DNA from: Thalassomonas actiniarum
GTDB lineage: Bacteria; Pseudomonadota; Gammaproteobacteria; Enterobacterales; Alteromonadaceae
Assembly (NCBI RefSeq): GCF_000948975.2
Contig: NZ_CP059735.1
Span: forward strand, 5,082,603-5,146,602
Length of the DNA: 64,000 nucleotides
Reading direction: 5' to 3'
Shown piece by piece: positions 45,603 through 53,307 of this stretch. The translations under genes and the position numbers were made by a program. Below the pieces are notes generated by a model. The model did no database searches. It was not told the origin of the DNA and was given only the letters and a program-made list of their open reading frames with translations. How positions within the stretch are numbered: the stretch's first letter is position 1; each line of letters starts with the position of its first letter.

Positions 45603-46700
45603 TTATTGCAAAAATTTACTCGACGCCCATCGAAGTAACTGAACATCACTTTTGATCATTTGCTTATGCAGTTCATAAACAAAGTCCTGATAGCGGGCAT
45701 CAGCTTCACGCATGGTACAGACGACTTCACCCTTGGTATTTTTAATCAAGCCATGATGATTAAATAAAGGAAAATCATCATCGGTATTATAAGCACGAAA
45801 ATAATCATCTTCTAACGCCTCTCCCGCAGCATTTCTTACGGGATTACCCCAAAAAATATTCCAGCGCTTGCCTTTACAGCCTGTAATCCCGCGATCAAGC
45901 CCTGACAGAGTAACTTCAGCCAGCTCATCACGAATTTGTTGCGGGCTCATGATTTGGGCTTGCTTAATCTTATGGCATTCGCGGCTAAAGCCTGAGTTAA
46001 CATAGGCTATTAACCTTGCTTCATCCGGCGGGATCAGGTCAATCTCATCCTTAATCATCTCGGTTAAGCCTTTACCGCTAACATAATTTTTCTCCTGCAT
46101 ATAATCGGTATACTTTTCAAAATCCCCCATGATTTCAACGATAGTCGGGCCATGATAAACAGGCACAACATGGGCCGGTACTCCAGTATCTTCTAATAAA
46201 TGCATTATAGCCCCCAAAAACAATACTTTATGTTCCCACTTTTTATGGTTGATAAAATGTTCGTTAGCTTCAAGCCACAACCTGTCATAAGACTTATGTA
46301 TAAGTCCCTGTTGTGTTTTTTCCGGTTGTTTTTTATTGGGGTTATAAAAGTGCCAGTTATCAATGCGGTTAAGTAAAGTAAAATAGCCCCTCTCTCCCGC
46401 TATTCCTTTATCCTCTCGAGTTAATGCGGAGCGACCTTCATCCATGGCGACATTAGCCCGTAAAATCCTTTTTTTAATCTCATCATGCCGGCGAAATGCT
46501 GAATCTTCGGGAAAACAGCGCTCAAAAGCGACGAATGACAGTTTACTGATGGGCAAGTGCCCGGTTACCGGCACCAAAGCAGAAACAACAGGCGAAAATA
46601 GCCCTATTGCTATTGTCAGCACAGTGTTTATCAATTTATTTCGCAAATTCAACATCCAGTGCACCATAATAGAAAATGACAGACAATTCCCGTCTGTCAT
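45603..46700 (-). CDS. Exported zinc-dependent phospholipase C/S1-P1 nuclease-like protein
   Basis: A 365-residue frame with a hydrophobic signal segment (INTVLTIAIGLFSPVVSA, about residues 24-41). The stretch GAIMHLLEDTGVPAHVVP near residue 165 matches the HxxxDxxxPxH zinc signature of bacterial phospholipase C and S1/P1-type nucleases; further histidines before and after it (NHKKWEHK, YHG) could complete a trinuclear zinc site. The role may be lipid or nucleic acid hydrolysis outside the cytoplasm (inference). The start is uncertain: the ATG at 46700 is the end of a 9-bp-arm palindrome, and ATGs at 46667 and 46658 give a more usual signal peptide. Confidence 0.6.
   Translation of the reverse strand: MTDGNCLSFSIMVHWMLNLRNKLINTVLTIAIGLFSPVVSALVPVTGHLPISKLSFVAFERCFPEDSAFRRHDEIKKRILRANVAMDEGRSALTREDKGIAGERGYFTLLNRIDNWHFYNPNKKQPEKTQQGLIHKSYDRLWLEANEHFINHKKWEHKVLFLGAIMHLLEDTGVPAHVVPVYHGPTIVEIMGDFEKYTDYMQEKNYVSGKGLTEMIKDEIDLIPPDEARLIAYVNSGFSRECHKIKQAQIMSPQQIRDELAEVTLSGLDRGITGCKGKRWNIFWGNPVRNAAGEALEDDYFRAYNTDDDFPLFNHHGLIKNTKGEVVCTMREADARYQDFVYELHKQMIKSDVQLLRWASSKFLQ
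46676..46700. repeat. Palindrome at the 5' end of the phospholipase C-like gene
   Basis: ATGACAGAC and GTCTGTCAT are perfect 9-base arms around 7 bases. It covers the first possible start codon of the minus-strand gene, so it may be an operator with the true start further in. Confidence 0.5.
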
Positions 46701-46777
46701 TTCTTTCAGTATTAATTTGCCTCTGTCATCACAAAATATATCAGGGGCTAAGTAACATGAAGAAGGGCAATTAAGCC

Positions 46778-47563
46778 TTAACCGGAAGGCATCGCCAGAA
46801 TAGCAGGAATATCCAGGGCATCCTGATAAATCACCAAAGCGGTTTCCTGTTTCATTCTCGCATATACCGCCATGCGATCGGCCAGCTCATTGCCTTCAAT
46901 ATTGGCATGCCCTTTTACATGACTGATAAAGAGCTGAGATTTCAGTTGTTCATACAGGGCAAAGCTGCGCTGAATTATCTCCAGATTTTTAATTTCCTCT
47001 CCCTTGCCCCGGGTCCAGCCCTTCGCTTTCCAGCCTTTGGCCCATTTGGTGATACAATCGATGGAATACTTGGAATCGGATAATATCTCTACCGTTTTTC
47101 CTTGCTCGATATAAGCTTGCGCCAATAACATAGACTCCAGGATACCGCCCAACTCTGCGGTATTATTGGTGCCCATAGGGTGGTATAAGCCGTATCTCAG
47201 CTGGGTTAATACCGAATTTTCATAAACGGCAAGCCCTGTGCCCGACTTACCCGGATTAGGCGAACAGGCGCCATCGCAATAAATTTGTACCTGCGCCGAT
47301 TTGTTTTGGCTCTGGCCTTGATAGCCGGGTCCCTGAGCTTCTTTTTTGCCACTTCCTGTCCCCGATGCCTTACCCTTTGCCAATGATCTTTTCATCAAGG
47401 CCTTGGTATAAGATTGGGCAAATGCGGCTTCTGCTTCGGCTAAAGAAGGGAACCCCATGTATTGGGCGTCTGAGCGACCGTCAATTAAAGCTTTGGTTTC
47501 TCCCCAGGAAGTAAAGATCCCTGTTTTGGCTCCTTTCCAGACAACGTAAAATTTCTTACTCAT
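46778..47563 (-). CDS. rnhA: Ribonuclease HI with N-terminal RNA:DNA-hybrid-binding domain
   Basis: A 261-residue protein from the ATG at 47563. An N-terminal viroplasmin-like hybrid-binding domain (KKFYVVWKGAKTGIFTSWGE, residues 3-45), as in eukaryotic RNase H1, is followed by a Gly/Ser/Lys-rich linker (about 60-90) and the RNase H domain with catalytic residues D97 (YCDGACSPNPG), E137 (NNTAELGG), D163 (LSDSKYSID) and D229 (NELADR). It degrades RNA in RNA:DNA hybrids. The open frame extends 30 codons upstream without conserved features. Many gammaproteobacteria have a shorter rnhA as well, so this may be a second RNase H. Confidence 0.92.
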   Translation of the reverse strand: MSKKFYVVWKGAKTGIFTSWGETKALIDGRSDAQYMGFPSLAEAEAAFAQSYTKALMKRSLAKGKASGTGSGKKEAQGPGYQGQSQNKSAQVQIYCDGACSPNPGKSGTGLAVYENSVLTQLRYGLYHPMGTNNTAELGGILESMLLAQAYIEQGKTVEILSDSKYSIDCITKWAKGWKAKGWTRGKGEEIKNLEIIQRSFALYEQLKSQLFISHVKGHANIEGNELADRMAVYARMKQETALVIYQDALDIPAILAMPSG

Positions 47564-47720
47564 TATTTTTTTCTGATCTTGGCTTGAATAAGCGGATGAT
47601 AAAGGGCTTTGCTGCACTAACCAAGAAAAATCATCCCTGGCAGCAATAATCACCAGGATCGGGCTTTACCATTGAGTAATATTTGTTATGGTAATCAAGA
47701 TGAATCAAGGGAGGGATAAT

Positions 47721-48365
47721 ATGCAAAAGATCACCGGACAACTCAACAACCGCTTTTCAGCCGGCATTTTTACCGGTTTGTTTATATTGGTTTTATCGGC
47801 ACAGGCCATGGCCGGTAGCACAGGTGTATTAGCAGAGAGCACCGCCAATAACATTTTGATAAAATCTGTACAGCCCTTCCACTTTTTCTATACCCGGATT
47901 GAAACAGAAAAACACCAGCTGGCCGATAAAATAAAAACCAAGGCCATGGACATGAGTATCAAATTGGCCAAACGTTCCAACGCCAAAATCGATGGCCCGT
48001 TAATACTGAGTTACCGCTCAGGTGAACAACAAAGCAAACAGCAAATAGCGGCCGACATCGGCTTCCCGGTATCGAAAAGAACCAAGCGCCTGCCCCCTTA
48101 TAAATACCGCAAAGCCAAGGCCTTTGATTGCGCTTCATTAACTTTTACCGGCAAGGCCGCACAGCTGGAGCAGCAATGGCAACAGCTATACCTGTTTAGC
48201 CGGGAGCAACAGCTAAGCCTTAACGGGGAAAGCCGCATGTTACTGTTATCCAGTGAGGCAGACGGCAACATCCATGTTGAACTGCAGTTAGGGATCATCA
48301 GGGCCCGGGCAGCGCAGGAAAAAGAAAGCCATCGCAGCACAGGCAGCATCACCGCCCGGTTATGA
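47721..48365 (+). CDS. Exported GyrI-like effector-binding-domain protein
   Basis: A 214-residue protein from the ATG at 47721, preceded by GGGAGGGA. The signal peptide (IFTGLFILVLSAQAMA) is cleaved near residue 31. The mature part carries patterns of the GyrI/AraC-type effector-binding fold: DGPLILSYRS near residue 90, DIGFPVSKRTKRLP, then CASLTFTGKAAQLEQQWQQL and SRMLLLSSEADGNIHVELQL. Such domains bind small molecules and are normally cytoplasmic; an exported one is unusual. The C-terminus is Arg/Ser-rich. No operon partner. The family call is by pattern, so moderate. Confidence 0.6.
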   Translation: MQKITGQLNNRFSAGIFTGLFILVLSAQAMAGSTGVLAESTANNILIKSVQPFHFFYTRIETEKHQLADKIKTKAMDMSIKLAKRSNAKIDGPLILSYRSGEQQSKQQIAADIGFPVSKRTKRLPPYKYRKAKAFDCASLTFTGKAAQLEQQWQQLYLFSREQQLSLNGESRMLLLSSEADGNIHVELQLGIIRARAAQEKESHRSTGSITARL

Positions 48366-48484
48366 TAAAACACGACAAAGGGAAATAATTTCACTGTTGA
48401 ATAGGTAATTTACTTGTTTATTCAATAGTAAAGATAATAAAGTATGCCCATAAAAAGAATCTCATTGCAAAATAGGAAATGACA

Positions 48485-49147
48485 ATGCCGAGTATCAGCA
48501 AAAAACTTCTTGTCTGGAGCACAGCGGCCCTGCTGCTGGTCAACCTGGGGGCATGTAGCGATAAAGATCAGGCGCTTAAAAAAGCCGATAAGTTAATCGC
48601 CAGCCAACAAATCGATAAAAGCCAGGATGACTGGAAAACCAAACTTAAGCAGCCGGAAATGATGGAGTTCACCCAGGGCAAGAGTTATATCTGGGATCTG
48701 GAAACCAACCAGGGCAAGTTATCCATTAAACTCAACCCCGAGGTGGCGCCTATGCATGTCAGCAGCACCATCTATTTAACCCAGCTGGGTTTTTACGACG
48801 GCTTAACCTTTCACCGGGTGATCCCCGGATTTATGGCACAAGGGGGCGATCCTTTAGGCAATGGCCGCGGTAACCCGGGTTATAAATACGACGGCGAATT
48901 CTCCGATAGCGTTTCCCATGACAAGCCGGGCATTTTAAGCATGGCCAACGCCGGGCCGGGTACCGACGGCAGCCAGTTTTTCATCACCTTTAAACCGACG
49001 CCTTTCCTTGACGGCAAGCACACAATTTTTGGTGAAGTGATCGAAGGCTTAGATACCACCTTGACCAAGCTGGAAAAATTAGGCAGTCGCCGCGGTAAAC
49101 CTACCGAGCCGTTAATGATCAACAAGGCCAGTATCCGCGTACTGTAA
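48485..49147 (+). CDS. Cyclophilin-type peptidyl-prolyl isomerase, envelope lipoprotein
   Basis: A 220-residue protein. A lipoprotein-like signal peptide ends in LGAC near residue 23. After a charged linker the cyclophilin domain follows: [14 protein letters not shown] (catalytic arginine), [20 protein letters not shown] (near residue 160) and FGEVIEGLD. It helps folding of exported proteins by proline isomerisation. The ATG at 48485 is chosen because AGGA at 48474-48477 is only 1 base from the alternative ATG at 48479 but 7 bases from this one. It ends at a strong terminator. Confidence 0.92.
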   Translation: MPSISKKLLVWSTAALLLVNLGACSDKDQALKKADKLIASQQIDKSQDDWKTKLKQPEMMEFTQGKSYIWDLETNQGKLSIKLNPEVAPMHVSSTIYLTQLGFYDGLTFHRVIPGFMAQGGDPLGNGRGNPGYKYDGEFSDSVSHDKPGILSMANAGPGTDGSQFFITFKPTPFLDGKHTIFGEVIEGLDTTLTKLEKLGSRRGKPTEPLMINKASIRVL

Positions 49148-49163
49148 ACTATAAAATAAGCCA

Positions 49164-49206
49164 GAGCCTGCTGTTATCCTGCCGTTATAACAACAGGCTC
49201 TTTTTT
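49164..49206 (+). terminator. Intrinsic terminator of the cyclophilin gene
   Basis: GAGCCTG-C-TGTTAT and ATAACA-A-CAGGCTC arms (one mismatch) are followed by six T residues, 16 bases past the stop. Confidence 0.9.
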
Positions 49207-49270
49207 CAACGTATGAAGCTCATCAGGTCGCCTCTCATCGAAAAAAGCTCAATAACGGGAAGATCCACTC

Positions 49271-49975
49271 ATGAGCTACCAGAGCATAAGCGAACACTTA
49301 ACCAAACTGGCCAACCCCGATATCGCCGCCCACTCGCAGCGCTTTTTTAAAACCGCCAAGGGAGAATACGGTTATGGCGATAAATTTCTCGGCATCCGGG
49401 TACCTGTGCTGCGCCAGCAGGTAAAACACTTTAAAAAAGTCCCCCTTAAGACGGCTGAGCAGGTATTATCCTCTCCTTACCACGAAATCAGGCTGTTTGC
49501 TTTATTGCTGCTGGTTTACCGGTTCAAGCGGGCAAACGAAACTGAGCGCGAAGCCATTTACCGGCTTTACCTGAGCAATACCCAACATATTAATAACTGG
49601 GATCTGGTGGATACCTCCGCCCATGTCATTGTCGGCGGCTACCTGCTAAACCGGGATAAAACACCGTTAACACAACTGGCAAATTCGCAAGTTTTGTGGG
49701 AGCGCAGGATCGCCATCATCGCCACCTTGCACTTTATCAAATATGAGCAATATCAGCCGACCCTGGCCATAGCCGAGATATTACTGAATGACGATCACGA
49801 CCTGATCCACAAAGCAGTAGGCTGGATGCTCAGAGAGCTGGGCAAACGTGACCTGACCCTGGAACAGAAGTTTTTACAACAACATTACCAGAAAATGCCC
49901 AGGACCATGCTCAGGTATAGCATTGAAAAGTTTACCAAAGAGCAACGGGATAAATACCTGCATGGCCTTGTCTGA
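49271..49975 (+). CDS. DNA alkylation repair protein, AlkD-like
   Basis: A 234-residue, all-helical HEAT-repeat protein of the AlkD family of DNA glycosylases, which remove N3- and N7-alkylated purines. Family motifs: FFKTAKGEYGYGDKFLGIRV near residue 25, NNWDLVDTSAHVIVG near residue 102 with the catalytic aspartate region, WERRIAIIATLHFIK near residue 143 and KAVGWMLRELGKRD near residue 180. Cytoplasmic. Single gene; the ribosome site is GGGAAG. No ada or alkB nearby. Confidence 0.92.
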   Translation: MSYQSISEHLTKLANPDIAAHSQRFFKTAKGEYGYGDKFLGIRVPVLRQQVKHFKKVPLKTAEQVLSSPYHEIRLFALLLLVYRFKRANETEREAIYRLYLSNTQHINNWDLVDTSAHVIVGGYLLNRDKTPLTQLANSQVLWERRIAIIATLHFIKYEQYQPTLAIAEILLNDDHDLIHKAVGWMLRELGKRDLTLEQKFLQQHYQKMPRTMLRYSIEKFTKEQRDKYLHGLV

Positions 49976-50058
49976 GCTGAAGCACAAATAGAGGATGAAA
50001 TTTTACTCAGGTTTTACCCGCTACTGCCGATAACAAGCCATATGAACAGGAGTCCATT

Positions 50059-51168
50059 ATGGCTATCCATACGCTTGCAGTATCCCAACAGCAGCAGTAT
50101 CAGCATACCCAAACCAGCGGCCGCACCCTGAGCAGAACCGGGCCACAAACATCAGCAATACCACCACGGCCAACGCAGGAAGAAAGCGAAAGCCCCGCTC
50201 AACCCCAGACGATACCCGACGAGTTTCCCATTGCCATCAATACCGCCAACCCGCCGGCCTCAGCAGAGACCATTTATACCCGGCCACTCAGTCCACGTCT
50301 GGAATCAATCAAGCTTATTCTCGCCGCCTATTTTGGTAAAGAACTGGATCTGGAAGAATACCTTTTTGATTTCTCCACCCCACCGGGTTCAGGGCAAGGT
50401 AATGCCCTGAACCCGGATCAGGCCATTAATGCCGCCAATAACGGCGCTGAATTTGTGATGGTAGACAATCAAGTCTTCAGGGCCGGGGAACAGGTGCAGG
50501 TTGAAGAGTGGTTTACCCGGGAGCAAAGCTTAAGCTACCAAATGCAGGGACAATTCCAGCTTGATGACAAGCAAATATCCCTGAGTTATGAATTTAACAT
50601 CAGCAGTGAAAGCACACGTTACCGCCGTTTTGCTACCCGGGCAGGCAATCTGCAAGATCCCCTGCTGGTACAGTTCGGCAACCAAAGCCTGGGACATGTT
50701 CAGGGCGGGCAGGCATTTGACATCAATAGCGATAATACCCTGGATAATCTACCGATATTTTCCGGTGATGTCGGTTACCTGGTCTTTGATCAAAATGCCA
50801 ATGGCCGCGCCGATGACGGCAGCGAACTCTTTGGTCCTGCCAGCGGCAACGGTTTTCATGAACTAGCCGCCTTTGACAGCAACCAAAACGGTTTTATCGA
50901 CAAAGACGATGAACATTTTGAACAATTCTATTTATGGCAACCCAAAGGAGAGAGCGAAGGAGAAGCTGAAGTTGAGCCGGGAGCACAGCAGCGCTGGTTA
51001 TCTCTGGGTGATGCCGGAATTGCGGCAATAAACCTGTCAGCCATCGACACCCCCTACAGCTTCTATGATGAAAATGATCAAGTAGAGGCACAAATGAGGC
51101 GTTCGAGTTTTGCCATCGGTGAAAACGGCCGGGGTTACGGCGTACACCAGGTAGATGTACGTATATAA
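50059..51168 (+). CDS. Hypothetical protein with EF-hand-like calcium-binding loops
   Basis: A 369-residue protein without signal peptide or membrane segment. The N-terminal 80 residues are Gln/Pro/Thr-rich and probably disordered. The C-terminal half has two calcium-loop patterns: FDQNANGRADDGSELFGP near residue 246 and FDSNQNGFIDKDDEHFEQF near residue 274. Such loops occur in secreted hemolysin-type and VCBS-linked proteins of marine bacteria. AGGAG before the ATG is a good ribosome site. I do not recognise the full-length family; if secreted, it would use a leaderless route such as type I secretion (inference). Confidence 0.7.
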   Translation: MAIHTLAVSQQQQYQHTQTSGRTLSRTGPQTSAIPPRPTQEESESPAQPQTIPDEFPIAINTANPPASAETIYTRPLSPRLESIKLILAAYFGKELDLEEYLFDFSTPPGSGQGNALNPDQAINAANNGAEFVMVDNQVFRAGEQVQVEEWFTREQSLSYQMQGQFQLDDKQISLSYEFNISSESTRYRRFATRAGNLQDPLLVQFGNQSLGHVQGGQAFDINSDNTLDNLPIFSGDVGYLVFDQNANGRADDGSELFGPASGNGFHELAAFDSNQNGFIDKDDEHFEQFYLWQPKGESEGEAEVEPGAQQRWLSLGDAGIAAINLSAIDTPYSFYDENDQVEAQMRRSSFAIGENGRGYGVHQVDVRI

Positions 51169-51193
51169 CATCCTGCTCCTGTTCATCCATGCA

Positions 51194-51232
51194 TAAAAAA
51201 AGGAGCCTGAGTCCCTAAGACACAGGCTCCTT
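51194..51232 (-). terminator. Intrinsic terminator of the MMPL operon
   Basis: AAGGAGCCTG and CAGGCTCCTT arms around a 13-base loop. On the minus strand a run of seven T residues follows, 32 bases past the stop of the barrel gene. It may also stop the convergent EF-hand gene. Confidence 0.88.
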
Positions 51233-51263
51233 ACCAGGAAATCAATTTAACAGCTAAAACTCC

Positions 51264-52490
51264 CTAAAAATAGCGCTCCACCGTCAGCTGCAGGTGGTCG
51301 TCATCCTTTATGCTGTAAAGGGCATCAAAAGGGTCGTTGCTCTGAAATAAACGTATATCGAGATTAACCTTATAATCTTCGCCAAAACGCCGGGTGGCTT
51401 CCATGACAAAGCTGACCGCATTATGTTCAAGGTCAGCCCCCATACCAAAAAGGATTTCGCTGCTTTGTACATCATTAAAAGCAAGCCGGCTGCCGATAAA
51501 CAAGTCATTTTGCATTGCCGCACCGGTCGACCTTAAGTCGGCTTCACCACGGGAATCCCAGCCGTATTCCAGCAATAAGCCGACATCGGCCACAGTATCC
51601 ATCACCCCGACATAGGTATATTCAAAACCCGCCTGGGCAGCCCAGAAATTATCGGCTTCTGTATGACGGTAAATACTTTCAAACTTCCATAACCAGTCTT
51701 CTATCGTGGCCTGGACATCCAGCCCCAGCTGATCCATTTGCTGGTAATAGGGGGTCAACTCGGTTTGGCCGTTTTCCCCGCGATTATCTTCAGATAAGAT
51801 GAACACAGGTTCACGGTTGGTGCCGTGAAACCAGTAGCTGCCGATATCAAAATTCCCCAGGGTATGGCTCCAGCGCACGGCAAAATCCAGGTGCTGCTGC
51901 CCGGCAGACGATTCATATTCGGCGTCGTCACCGTTTATCACCACGGGGCCGCGTAAACGTCCGTCACTTGAGGCGAAGGTACGCTCACGAAAGCCCGGCA
52001 GCAGATAAAGATCCACTATACCCCAGTCTTCAACCAGGGATAAGTTAACCATCAACTGGCCTAGCTTGTCTTCACCGTCAACATCTTCAATGCTGTCACT
52101 CTGGTTGATGACATCTACCAGGTGCTGGAATTCGGTCACCCCCCAGAATTCTTTGCGGATCCCGGCTCTAAGCTCCCAGTCATCGCCGGCATGAATATAA
52201 GAGAACTCCCTGATATCACCGTGGCTGCGCTCATCATCCTGATTATCTAACCGGTAATAGGGCTTAAAGGTCAGGCTGTCGTCACCATTGTTCCAACTCC
52301 AGTAAAATTCCGGTTCGGCAAATACCGAAAACTGACTATTGTCAAATTGTCCGCTATATAGGCTGTCCTCAAGAAAATAACGGGCATCCATCCCCACTTT
52401 ACCGCTAAGCTCAAATTCCTCACCAAGCACGTTAGTGCTTGCCGCCAGGGTGATTGATACCGCTGTGGCCGTCAGCCATTTAGCCGCCAT
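51264..52490 (-). CDS. Outer-membrane beta-barrel protein of the MMPL/LolA-like operon
   Basis: A 408-residue protein with a signal peptide (cleavage near residue 23, NVLG). Alternating aromatic and polar residues throughout, short turns rich in Asp/Gly/Asn and the C-terminal LQLTVERYF with final phenylalanine indicate a barrel of about 16 strands. It resembles outer-membrane proteins found with RND/MMPL transporters (DUF1302-like in position, though shorter). It starts 1 base after the stop of the LolA-like gene, so it is translationally coupled to it. I infer that it is the outer-membrane part of an export path; the substrate is unknown. Confidence 0.78.
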   Translation of the reverse strand: MAAKWLTATAVSITLAASTNVLGEEFELSGKVGMDARYFLEDSLYSGQFDNSQFSVFAEPEFYWSWNNGDDSLTFKPYYRLDNQDDERSHGDIREFSYIHAGDDWELRAGIRKEFWGVTEFQHLVDVINQSDSIEDVDGEDKLGQLMVNLSLVEDWGIVDLYLLPGFRERTFASSDGRLRGPVVINGDDAEYESSAGQQHLDFAVRWSHTLGNFDIGSYWFHGTNREPVFILSEDNRGENGQTELTPYYQQMDQLGLDVQATIEDWLWKFESIYRHTEADNFWAAQAGFEYTYVGVMDTVADVGLLLEYGWDSRGEADLRSTGAAMQNDLFIGSRLAFNDVQSSEILFGMGADLEHNAVSFVMEATRRFGEDYKVNLDIRLFQSNDPFDALYSIKDDDHLQLTVERYF

Positions 52491-52491
52491 A

Positions 52492-53304
52492 TTAACGTAC
52501 CCGTTTTAAAGAGTTTTTATTAAAGTCACCGTCGGTTAAACCGGTTTTAAAGGCATAGTTATCCCATTTCAACTCAGTACTTTTACCGTTTTGGTGATTG
52601 ACCATTTCCATGCTCCGGGCGCGCCAGTGCTTATTCAGGTACTGCTGATAGCCCTTGTAGGTCAAGGTTTTTAACAAAGAGTTTTTACGGTCATAAAAAT
52701 CTATCTTTTGTATCAAATAGTCTTTTTTATCGATCCAGACGATACGACGGGTATAACCTGAATTCTCGTCCACCGGGAGTTGCTCAACCTTAAAGCTGTC
52801 CAGGCCGTTGGCTATTTCATCCCCTAAATACTTATAGGTATATTTTTCGATTTCAAATGAGCTTAAATCCTCAAAAGCAAATTCAGATCCCATAAAAGGA
52901 CCGGACTTATTACGGGAAGAAATACGCTTGACCCGCTTTAATGCCGGCAGGTATAACCATTGGTCATCGGCGGCCACCGGGTGGGAGAAACTCAAAAAAG
53001 CCGTGCCTTTAACATCCCGGGGTTTATTAAAAATGGTCAGGCTCTTATCGCCGTCGTTGGCCACTTCCATGCTTCTCATCTTAATTTCCCGCACACTTTC
53101 CTGTCCCTGCTTATTACGCAGCAACATCAGCATATCTGCGGTGCTGTCGCTCCAGCCGAGATCCCGCTCTTTAGACTCTTTAGAAATTGCCAGGCCCTGC
53201 TCTTGCGGGCTTTGTGCCAGCGCCATGCTGCTCAGCAGCGTTAAGGCTGTCGCGGCAAATACCGCGGCTATTTTATTTTTCTTTAACAAGGTATGAGTCA
53301 ACAT
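52492..53304 (-). CDS. Outer membrane lipoprotein-sorting (LolA-like) periplasmic protein
   Basis: A 270-residue periplasmic protein. The signal peptide is cleaved after SMALA near residue 30. The LolA/LppX-like half-barrel is indicated by ESVREIKMRSMEV, KGTAFLSFSHP, WLYLPALKRVKRISSRNKSG (near residue 117) and IVWIDKKDYLIQKIDFYD (near residue 189). Such proteins carry hydrophobic molecules across the periplasm. The AGGAG ribosome site overlaps the end of the MMPL gene, whose stop lies 3 bases before this start, so the genes are coupled. With the MMPL pump and barrel it forms a three-gene export module (inference). Confidence 0.88.
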   Translation of the reverse strand: MLTHTLLKKNKIAAVFAATALTLLSSMALAQSPQEQGLAISKESKERDLGWSDSTADMLMLLRNKQGQESVREIKMRSMEVANDGDKSLTIFNKPRDVKGTAFLSFSHPVAADDQWLYLPALKRVKRISSRNKSGPFMGSEFAFEDLSSFEIEKYTYKYLGDEIANGLDSFKVEQLPVDENSGYTRRIVWIDKKDYLIQKIDFYDRKNSLLKTLTYKGYQQYLNKHWRARSMEMVNHQNGKSTELKWDNYAFKTGLTDGDFNKNSLKRVR

Positions 53305-53307
53305 AAT

